Below, in pieces: positions 13,044 to 23,900 of a DNA stretch of 64,000 nucleotides; position 1 is the first letter of the stretch; the number at the start of each line of letters is the position of its first letter. The translations under genes and the position numbers were made by a program. The notes beneath the pieces are model-generated. The model worked only from the letters and a program-made list of their open reading frames with translations, searched no databases and was not told the DNA's origin. Source of the DNA: Panagrolaimus kolymaensis (Eukaryota > Nematoda > Chromadorea > Rhabditida > Panagrolaimidae); assembly GCA_028622995.1 (NCBI GenBank), contig JAJQJQ010000022.1:3224001-3288000 (forward strand), given 5' to 3'.

Positions 13044-14801
13044 CTAAAATCAACAACTTATTTAAAAAAATTCTAACAATAATTATAAGACTTTCGGCTG
13101 ATTTGTTGAGAATTTGTCATAGCTATCAGTGCAAATAAACTCTTTAGAAAAATACATTTTTGAATTAATTTTCTTTGTACAAATCCATAAATTTAAATAA
13201 ACGTAAAAAAATTACGCAAAAGTTTTATTAACCACTTTTAAAATTGTTGAATAGAAATTTTTTTCAAAGTCATACAAATCTATTGGATGTAATTGTTCAA
13301 AAGCATTTTTTTACGTCAGAAAGGATTTAAAAGCTTATGGGAAAAATGATTCATATAAAAATGCAGACAGAACTCTTTTTTTTCAAAAGTCAAACCATTT
13401 CATTTTGGGAAAAAAATCAAAAATAAGAAATACATTTTCAAGCAAGTTTTCTACCTTCTTCCTTTTGTAGCAATAATTATTTCGCTCCTCATTAAATCAC
13501 ATCCAAAGGTGCGACACTAATTCTGCCCCATTCGCATATTTTTTTTACATTATTAAAGTGGTTTAATAATAACAAAACCGTGACGACTTTGTGGTGGTTG
13601 TTCCGTTCAAAGAGATGCCTTTTTTAAAAAGAGGAAGACAAAAAAAAGTTTTGACCGGTTTTCAACAAATACATTTTTTTATGCCTTTATCCCTGTAATA
13701 TTTTTTTCTATGGTCATTTTTTGTAATTCTTTTTTTTGTTAATAAAAACTTATTGTCAAACAAAAAAAGAGCTGGTTGGTTGGTTTGAATCTTTGATTTT
13801 TTTTTTACTCTCTTTAAAGGTCTCGCATTCTTTCTTTTGATCTCAAATGTCCTTGAATAAAGTAGGAAATCATATTTAAGACACTTTATATTATGGTTTA
13901 AAGTCTAGTGATTTTAATTCAAGGTTCATAAATTTTCTTTTGTACTTTTATTTTTAGTTGGTTTAAAAAAAATAAAAAGTTTTAATAATACTGAGAACCG
14001 TTTTCACGCTCCAAGAAGACAAAAGTGAGAGTAATGCAATTAAATTTAAAATTATAAGTTATTGTCCTCTTACGTTTTTAGTAAAATCCATTTTTTTTTT
14101 ACAAAATGCTATCAACCAAAAAAACTCAAATTATAAATCACATTAGCCTTTCACACTTTCACATTTTTACGTGATTTCCTTTTACCCTATTTAATCTCCA
14201 ACTGTTTTCATTTGAAAATGTTTTCTTTTTGCTCTTTTTTCACTTTCAATTTCTTTCATTTATTTCTTTTCAAATCAAAAAAATCAGGTGTCAACAACAA
14301 CATCGTTAGAAGAACAGCTTCCCACCGTTTTTTTTTTCTTCTTCTTCAAACATCCTTCCTCCACCTTCTTTTTTTTGGCTTTTATTTTTTTTATCTTTCC
14401 TTTAGGCCGGTTTTGGACACGCAAAAATCAGTTGTGCGCTTCTTTTTTCTTTCTGCTTGAAGATTCACGTCCGAGTGGAAAGAAAAAGAATGAAAGCGAA
14501 AGCTTTTTGACTTTTTTGATCTCCTTCTTATTTTCATCTTTTTTTTTGTACGATTTTTATTAGATCAGAAGTGAAGTAGTTTTTTCTATATCTTTTTGTA
14601 TCATTTTCTTAGTCAAAAAACCAGTTACTGTCTTTTATTGCCGTTAACCAATAAATTTCCCATTCATAATCCATAATATTTTTGCCATTAATTTGTGTAA
14701 AAATAACAACATTTTAAAATAATTTTTGTAGTTTTTAGAAGCTTCTCTTTTGAGTTCAAAAATAAATAACATCCAAAGCCTGAAGTTTCTCTCAATCTTC
14801 G
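13044..14801. other. intergenic region, homopolymer-rich
   Basis: Rich in T and A runs. The plus-strand open frames at 14212-14563 are Phe/Ser-rich translations of pyrimidine tracts and are not credible genes. This is the shared 5' flank of the Sre-like gene (-) and the PTR gene (+). Confidence 0.5.
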
Positions 14802-17800
14802 ATGCGTCCTTTAGAAAAATTCTTTGATGCTTATGGACGTTATGTTGCTAAAAAACCTATTCCATTCATCGTAAGCTTTCAGCTTACTGTATTTTAATGA
14901 CTATTATTTTGGCTTCAGGTTATTCCCGTTTTAATAACTCTAATTTCATGTGTTGGATTTTTAAATTTTAATTCACAAAATGATATATGGGATATTTACT
15001 CTCCATTAAACGCTGTTTCTAGAATTGAAGAAAAGGCTTTAGAACCTTTTGAATATGCATCGGGTGCAAATCATTACAGAGTTTGTTTTAAAATGTCTTT
15101 TTAAAGTAAAGTTTAATAAAAAATATTTTTAGATACAAATATTAGTTGATCGAAAAGATGGTAGAAATTTAATGAATGCAGATGATTTAGAAGAAATTGC
15201 GGCGGTTAATAAGCTTATTGCAGAAAATGCTACAATTTCTGATGGAACCGACACAAATTTATATTTATATAAAGATATTTGTGGAATTTATTGTAATGAA
15301 AGCAATGCTTTGGTTATAAGCTTTTTACAAGTAAGCAACGCTAACCCGGACTAATCATTTTTTTGTTCTTAAAACTCGCAATGAAAATTCACCCATGCTA
15401 CTTTAGGCTATATTGGAATCTGGGGGTGATTCATCCAGCTTTGTTCTCACATATCCTAACGCTAACGCACTGGAAAATCATGTTTTTTTGGGATATTCAA
15501 TAGGAAGCTTACATTGGAAACAACGAGACGATCTCATGATTGTTGATGGGTTTAAACTTTTTATCCTTCATTATATGGTTGATTTAACTCTTCCAAATAG
15601 CGATAATATTAAAATGAATTTTGAATATCATCTTATAAATCTCATGGAACGAATAAGCATTGAATCAACTCATTTAAATTATGCATTGCTTTCGAGAACT
15701 CGGGAATTGGAAGAACAAAGTAAAATTAGTCTAGCTTCAATACCATATCTCGGATTAACGGGATGTATTTTAACGGCATTTATGATTATAACTTTATTTA
15801 ATATCCCTCTTTATAAAAGTCAGCACATTGAAGCTATTTTTGGAGTTTTAAGTCCTGCGATGGCATTAATTACAACTTTTGGAATTCTTCTTGGATTTGG
15901 ATTTCCATTTAGTAATATTTTAACAGTGGTTCCATTTTTGGTTATTACCATTGGAATTGATGATGCATTTTTAATTCTTGCTGGATGGAGACATTCGAGG
16001 TATCGTAAATACAAACTGTTAATTAGTTTTAATACAAAGTTATTTATTTTTTAGTACACAACCTGATTTTGAAAGTCGAATTGGTGCAGCCTGTGCTAAA
16101 TCCGGAGCTTCAGTAACTGTTACTTCCATAACGGACGTCGTATGTTTTAAATGAATAAATACAAAGAAGTTTTAATTTTATCTTTTTAGCTTTGCTTTTC
16201 TGTTGGATTTATACCATTTATTTCGAACATGCCCGTGGTGCAATTATTTTGCATTTACACATCGGTAGCATTAACCATCGATTTCTTTTATCAAGTAAGC
16301 CACGTTTTTGATTATGCACCTTTCAGTTCCAAATCAAGTTTTTTTGTTTTGTTTTTCCACTTTTAATTATTTTTGACAAATTAATTGTTTAAAAGCCATT
16401 TTGATAAAAAGGTACTGATGAACCTTTAACTGTTTGCTTACTTTTAAAAATAAAAACCAATGAAGCTGAAAAAAATGTAGGACACATAAAAGTCTTTCTA
16501 TATTTTTTTGCGGAAAGCATTTGCCGCGTCAAAGAAAGAACGCGATTCGGATATGAGTGTGAGTGAGGCCAATATCAAAACAGGTTTAGTTTAACAAATA
16601 ATAAATATGACATCCTGCTGAGGAGGGACTTATAGCTTTTAACAGATTTGTTTTTTTTTTTGTGCAATCACACACAAAAATGAATGAACTAAAAAAGGGA
16701 TAATTTTGAAGAAAAAAAGGTGCGATTAAAATATGTATGTATGCGTTCATCAAAAAAAGAAGGAAAATCAAATATTTAAATAAAATAATTCCATACGAAT
16801 CTAAAGCTGTTGTAGTCCTAGATAAAAAAAAAATAGCGAAGACAAAATAATAACAATGCTGCGGATTTTTAGATAACATTCTTTGTTGCAATTGTGAGCA
16901 TTTGCGGCAAAAGGCAAATTCGGATTGAAGAAGAGCTTGAAATTGAACAGAAAAAAGTCGTATGTTTTCTCCTTTTTCTTCAAATTCTCCAATATATCAA
17001 AAAGAAAATTTTAGCCTTCGATTTCATCCGATGGTTCATCTGAATCATATTTCAATCGGCTTCGTGACATTTTCCTTCGTATTGGAACTGAAAAAGTTTC
17101 TAATAATTCGAATAATGATCTATGTTCAAAGGTCATAGCTTTGCCAATCGATCAATCCAATGAAGCGGAATCAACATGGCTCATGGCTTTCGTACATTTT
17201 TTGCACCTTCGTAGTATTCGAGGAAGTATTTTATTAGTTTTTATCGCTCACCTTGGAATCTCAGTTTATCTTTGCACTTTGGTGACTACAGATTTTGATA
17301 TGGAAAATTTATATCTCAAAGAATCTCCATTAACGCCAATTTCACGAAAAATGCAAAAATTTATGTTAAAAGAATCTTTTGTTGTTAATTTTGCAGTCTC
17401 AAATATGGGATCGTTTGAAGATCCACTTCGAAGAGAACAGTTTGCAGCAATGGTTCGCGAACTTGAAAACATTCCCAAATATTCCATGGGTCAAAATGGT
17501 TCGAATGTATGGCTTCGAGATTATGAACTTGTATGTTTGAAATCAATTCAACATTGGTTTAAAAAAATAATTTCAGGCTGTATCATTTTGGGGATCAGAT
17601 GATGAAAATGTTTGGGAACCCATTGAAATGTTAAAAAATTATCGAGCATTTAATTTGGAAGAAAAATTCATTATTACACGGTAGTTTTATGTTATTTTGT
17701 AAAAAAAAAAAGAGTTTTCTTTTTAGACCTTTGCTATCCGGAGATGAGATAATTGATTCATTCTTTTTCTTTATAACTTATTATAATATGAATAGCTTTT

Positions 17801-18597
17801 CGGATGTTGAAGATTTGTTAACCCATAGGTAAGTTTAATAACTTTATAGCCATAAATAAATTAATTTAGACGAGCCATTCTTTCCCGATATGCTTCGGTT
17901 TTCAATGTTAGCTCTCATCATCCACTTGAAAAAGTCCCAACCGAATCCGCAGCAAGTGCACCAATAAATTTTATTCAAACTGCAATTTCTGCCATTATTT
18001 TAATGTCAATTTTGGTACTTCTTTTTGTTATGAATATTGGCGCCATATTTTCTGTTGTTCTTTCCATCCTTTCCATTAGCTGCGGCACTGTTGGTTATTT
18101 ACATTTATGGGGTGTTAATTTGGATGCAGTATCACTCATATCAATGTTAATGTCCATTGGCTTTAGTGTTGATTATTCAGGTTAGCTTCATAGAAAGTTT
18201 AAATTCGCATTTTAAACTGTTAAATTTAGCCCATATTTGTTATCATTATTTTACAATGACCTTTGAAGCTAAAGGCCAAACCCGAAACTTCCGTCAAAAA
18301 ATTCTTAGTCAACTTCAACCTTCCACTGATAATTTTTCAACTTACCACCGACTCGAGCATACTTTTAATGGGGTTGGATGGCCCGTGATTCAAAGTGGGG
18401 TATCAACAATTGTGGGAATCCTTCCTTTGATATTTGTTGATGCATATGTTGTTGCTGTTTTTTGGAAAACTATCATATTGGTTACATTTCTTGGACTTTG
18501 GCATGCCCTCTTCTTACTTCCAGCCTTGTTCCTTGCTTTTAACGATTTAGGAATTATTTGTCATTGTCGTAAAAATATTGTTGCAGATGCTTCATGA
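14802..18597 (+). CDS. ptr: patched-related protein (PTR family, sterol-sensing domain)
   Basis: Twelve exons (14802-14870, 14919-15080, 15133-15330, 15407-15999, 16055-16139, 16190-16294, 16873-16959, 17015-17530, 17577-17680, 17727-17828, 17870-18180, 18230-18597) join to 899 residues, usual for the family. Landmarks: an N-terminal TM anchor, a large extracellular loop, a multi-TM sterol-sensing region with the GIDDAF motif (TM4-like position), a second TM anchor (about GSILLVFIAHLG), and the C-terminal hallmark GFSVDYSAHICYHYF. PTR proteins are RND-fold relatives of Patched/Dispatched, greatly expanded in nematodes and linked to cuticle, moulting and trafficking. The start ATG is followed by a short first exon and a GTAAGC donor. 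The 578-bp intron at 16295-16872 is the longest. The exact orthologue is not determined. Confidence 0.93.
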
Positions 18598-18823
18598 AAA
18601 AAATCTTTTTTTTTATTGTTAACTTTTTCGTTTCCAAGGAAATAAGCGGGTGGTGCATTACATTATATTTTACTAGTATTTGTTGGTAATCATACTTTTG
18701 CGTTTTTTAAATAAAGAAAAGTTTTTATTTGTGGCGATTTATTTAAAACAAAACTAATATTCAAAAAAAGAAATTTCATTTTCAAAAATGTAAACAAAAA
18801 ATAAAAAAGCAAACTTTAAAAAT

Positions 18824-20374
18824 TTAGATAGGATGGTTGATAACAAATTGTTTGATGGCATATGTGGTTTCCTTCGCTCTCCATTGAGGAGCCTATTAAA
18901 ATAAATAATTAAAACTTTTAAATTTATTTTAAAACAATTACTTACCATATGACCTGCGCCGCGAATAGTAATGAAAGTGACACCCTTGTAAAGAGTCTTG
19001 AATCCAGCAATTTGTTTATTGAATTTCCATGGGGTTTTATTGAGTTGGCGGGGATATCCAAGTTGTGAGGCAAATTGTTGGCCCATCATAAAATTACAAG
19101 CCATGTCGGTATCACCATAATAAAGGAGAACACGAACTTGGGCATCAACAATCTTTTTAATGAATGGAGTCATATCAGTGTATTGCTTTTGATATTTTTC
19201 AGTTATATCTTCGCTGCAAATATCCCATGCTGGAAGGTTATCGGGAATGTGAAGGGCTGCGCGAACTTCTTTATTATTCATGTACATCAATAATTCGGTA
19301 TCATTGAGACATGGAACAGATGCCCCATAACTAGGGAATCGCTTCTTGGAGGGTTCTTTATGTTTGAGAGAGCTTTGTAGAAAAACTCTTGGCAAAACAC
19401 CAGCGCGATAAGAAGTCATTCGACGGGAGTTGGTGTCTGGGTTGGGATCACAATCACGATAAAGATCATAGGGATTGAGGCCGCCAAACCAAAGGAATTT
19501 GAAGATATCTTCAACCATATGAGCGCAATGTCCAGTCATTTGAGTTAAATCGCAATCATCAATACATCCGCGGCAGCATTCTCGTTCGAGAGTATTCCAA
19601 ATTTTTTCATCGATCAAGCCATGACCATAGGCAAAACGAACGCTAGTATCGACATTGAGTTTTTCATTAACATAACCATTTCCAAGAGCCATGCCTCGAA
19701 GATTGATAGGGAATTCATTTTGTCCATCAACGATGCGTGCAGTTAAAGTTGGAACATAAACGCCACCATAGGATTCACCCATGATGAAAGTTGAATGATT
19801 TCTAAATTCGGGATGAAGTTCAAAGAATTTTTTAACTCCTTCATAATTTTCAAGGGAAGTCAAATCATCGTTGGTGGTGGTATTGCCATCAGAAGAATAT
19901 GAATATCCAACACCTAAAAAAATTATTCAATCAGGAGAGAAATTTTTAAACTATTAGCTTACCAGCAGGCGATTCAATATAAACAACGGAAGCAAAAGTG
20001 TTCCATGCATCTGGGTTTGATTTCATTGTTTTACCATCTTCATTAACTTCATAAGGACCCATTTCATTTAATAAACCATCAAGTGAGGAACAACCTGGTC
20101 CACCATTGAACCAAAAGATTAAGGGATCGCGAACTGGATTATTTTGGGATTCAACGAACCTATAAAAAACTTTCAATAAATAATTAATTTCCATAAAGAT
20201 ATTTTACCAATAATGGAGGAAATGAGTTTTTGAAACTTGAAGATATCCAGAATAATGCTTAAATTTAACATCAAACTGAACTCCGGGAAGGCTTTTAATT
20301 TCATTTGTACCAAAAACAGAAATGGCACAAAATGATGCTGCAAAAAATGCAGCCAAAATAAAAGACGACTGCAT
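18824..20374 (-). CDS. serine carboxypeptidase (peptidase family S10, cathepsin A-like)
   Basis: Four exons (20374-20208, 20159-19963, 19913-18946, 18892-18824) join exactly to 466 residues. The N-terminus has a hydrophobic signal peptide (about residues 1-22), so the enzyme should be lysosomal or secreted. S10 landmarks occur in order: [26 protein letters not shown], the nucleophile in [10 protein letters not shown], the Asp in [10 protein letters not shown], and the His in RGAGHM followed by APQW. The catalytic Ser-Asp-His triad is therefore complete. The His motif is split by the last intron, so a read-through of the third exon gives a false C-terminus. It would release C-terminal residues from peptides. 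Confidence 0.95.
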
Positions 20375-20968
20375 CGTTCAAGTTCAAATGATGGCAAATG
20401 AAATAAAAAATATGCGATAAAAATCTTTTTATTTGAAAAGGTCGAAATAAATTTATCTAGATCAAACTGAAATTAAAAAATAACAGAACAGAACTTGGCA
20501 GGTGGTGCTTGTGATTGCGATAGAATGAATAAATAAAGAAAGCGAGACTTTTCGATTTTTAATCTTTTCCTAATCAAATAAATAACCAAAGGCAATAGCA
20601 ACAAAATGGCGTGATAAATGGCACTTCAGGTTTTCTTTTTTATAAAAAAAACAAATGCAGTCCTTCATTGCTTAAACCACTGGCTGCTTCTTCTTTTTCG
20701 ATTTTTGGAAAATCAATCATGAGAAGGAAGGTCGAAGTTTCATTTATATGAAAACAAGCAAAGGTCAGTTGCTTTAAACAAGCCATCTATCCGTCTGATT
20801 GCTTTCATTAATCAAAAACAAGAGCAAAAAAGTTAAATAAAAAATTTTATTTCTATCTTTTTGAAAATCTATTTTTTCACATTTGAAAAGTGTTTTTATT
20901 ATATTATATTATGACTATATACTATCATATTAAAAAATGTAAGACAAATAATAAATATATGTAATAAA
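20375..20968. other. intergenic region between the carboxypeptidase and EHS-1 genes
   Basis: I see no gene. It contains the promoter region of the minus-strand carboxypeptidase and the 3' flank of the minus-strand EHS-1 gene. Confidence 0.4.
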
Positions 20969-23900
20969 TTAATGACCAAAAGCAGAGAAATTAGCAAAAT
21001 CGGCAAAATTATTTGATGGAGGAGGGTTGCTTGCGGAAGATGCACCAAAAGGATCACTAAAAATTAAACTTACAAAAAAGCTAAAGTAACTTTATAAACT
21101 TACGCTTGAGCAAAAGGATCTTTGCCAAAGTTTCCGAAATTTGTTCCTCCTGCACCTGCATTTGAATTTCGTTTAGCTCCAAATGGATCAAATTTATCAT
21201 CACTAAATGGATCAGCACTTTTAAATGGATCACTTGCTAATGCATTATTATCCATATTTGAATGGGTAGAATTTGATGCACCAATAACATTTCCAGAAAG
21301 ATTTAATTCATCGAATCGTTTCAATAAAAGTGGGTCATCATTTGTGGGAGATGAAGCTCTTTCAAGTTCTTCAAGAATTTTCTTTAATTCTTCCTTCTTT
21401 TCTCTAATTTTTTCTGACTCTGATGTATTCTTTTGGATTTTACGATCCATGTCAGAAATTTCATTTGCTGCCCGAGTAATGGATTGATTAATTTTATTTA
21501 ATTCCAATTTCTTTTGATAAACTGAATTATCAAGATTTCGTAGTTCTTCGCGAAGGGAAAACATAATTTGCTCTTCAGCCTAAAATTAAAAAAACTTTTT
21601 GAATATTTTCTTTTTTTAAATCAAAGCTTACATTAGCATTTTCTTTAGCCTGAGCAACATCAGCTTTGGCTTTGGCAAGTCTTTCTTCCTCAGCTGAAAG
21701 TCGCTTTCTTCCTTCATCCAAAGTTGCTTTGAATGCTTCAATTTTATGATCCATTTCTCCCAATCTTTTTGTGGCTTCACCTTTTTGATTTTGAAGTTGC
21801 TTTACTGTTGCAGCCAAAGTATTCAATTCTATTTCTAAATTTTTTACTGTTGAACTTTTAATTGTTATCTTCCTTTTTAAATTGGAGTGTCGTTTCTGTC
21901 TGTCTGTATGTCGGTTCTGCTTTTGTTTTGTTTTGCCCCGATAGCCTAGATCAGTTTTTTACGCTGATTCCGAATATGTTGGTCTCACGCTTCGGAGAGT
22001 CAAATATTGATATGTTTTGACCAGTTTAAATTTGCATTTTTTGAAAATTTTCTCGACACGAAAGTTTCCCTTTGTTTTTTTGAAAGCATTTTTGGAAGTG
22101 AAAAATTTGTTTTTTCTCTGATTGTCTGCATTGAAATTTTTAGGTGGATATTTAGAGGTTTTTGGGTTAATATTTGGTGGCTTTTGGATGACTTTTGGGT
22201 GGCTTTTGGGTGGACATTTAGTTGTATTTGGGCGAATGTTTAGTTGTTTTTGGTGGGATGTAAGATGGTTTTTGGTGGGATGTTTGATGTTGTTTTCGGG
22301 TTGATATTTAATGATGTATGGAATGCGTGGCCCGAAGAAACCGTTGATAATTTTAGACGATTTATATCGTAAATTTTGAGGGTCTGCCGAAGGCAGGGCC
22401 CCAAAATTAACCATGAAAATGGAATGTTTAACCAAAGGGCCCTGTTGTTTATTGTTATTGCAATAAAATATATACTATGTGGATGCTTGATGATGTTTGG
22501 GTGAATAGTTTGGTGGATATTTAATGGTTTTTTGTTGTCTTTGTGTTAATATTTGATGGTGTTTGGGTTGTTATTTGGCGGTTTTTGGGTCAAATTAGGT
22601 TTTGCGGCTCGAAGGGCCCATATGTAATTTGGCGTATGTAATGGACCTCGAAGGGGTTAAGATGTAGCTGAATATGAGTGATATGGAAATGCATGGACCG
22701 AAAAACCCATTAATTATTGGAGATGATTTGTTTTGTAAATTTAGGAGGTCTGCCGTTAGGCAGGGCTCCAAAATTTAACATGAAAATATAATGTGAACGC
22801 GAGGAACCTGTTGTTTAATTTAATTGTATTGTATTGTTGTAGACACACATGGGTATTTAAGCACTGCATTTTTTATTTGAAAAACAATGTACTCCTCTCT
22901 TTATTTTTTAATTTTAATTCCTAAAAACAGGTACATTGTGCACTCTTTAGGGTACTAAAAAACTACCTAAAAGAACCCAATGTCCACGTTATGATTGTAA
23001 AAATGTAACGGTTTCGTAAATTTTCTTTGTGTGATTATTTGTTTAGTTTGAGGGACTTACCGCAGGTAAGGCCCCAATGTTCTTGTCTTTCTTCCTTTTT
23101 AATTTGGAGTGTCGTGTTTGTATGTTTGTATGTCGGTTCTGCTTTTGTTTTGTTTTGTCCCGATAGCCTAGATCAGTTTTTTACGCTGATTCCGAATATG
23201 TTGGTCTCACGCTTCGGAGAGTCAAATATGTCCATGTTTTGACCAGTTTAAATTTGCATTTTTTGAAATTTTTCTCGACACGAAAGTTTCCCTTTGTGTT
23301 TTTTCTGTTGCAAAAAAGTGTTTTTCTCTGACTGTCTGCATAGTTGTTTTTGGGTGGATATTTGGTGGCTATTGGGTGGATAGTTTAGTTGTTTTTGGTG
23401 AGATGTAAGATGGTTTTCGGGTGAATGTTTAGTTGTTTTTGGTGAGATGTAAGATGGTTTTTGGGTGGACATTTAGTTGTTTTTGGTGAGATGTAAGATG
23501 GTTTTCGGGTGAATGTTTAGTTGTTTTTGACTTGAACCGCCGATGGTGTTTGGATTGAGATTTGGTGGTTTTGGAGTCAAAATGAGATTTGGGTCCCGAA
23601 GAGCTCAAGTGTAATTATGCTTATGGAATGTACCACGAAGATGTCAAGATGTATCCGAATATGAGATATATGGAATGCGTGGCACGAAGAAACCGTTTGG
23701 AGACGATTTATATCGTAAATTTTGAGGGTCTGCCGAAGGCAGGGCCCCAAAATTAACCATGAAAATGGAATGTTTAACCAAAGGGCCCTGTTGTTTATTG
23801 TTATTGTAATGAAATATAATATTATGTGGGTGCTTGATGGTGTTTGGGTGGATAGTTTGGTAGATATTTAATGGTTTTTTGTTGTCTTTGAGTTAATATT

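Noticed and set aside
14212..14563. Two overlapping plus-strand open frames rich in Phe, Leu and Ser
   Set aside because: They read through pyrimidine tracts; there is no domain, no splice partner and no conserved-looking segment.
22007..22435. Open frames on both strands inside the EHS-1 intron
   Set aside because: They lie within the intron repeat; the compositions (Trp/Phe/Gly-rich or Lys/Pro/Asn-rich) follow the G/T-rich strand and the copies do not preserve the frames.
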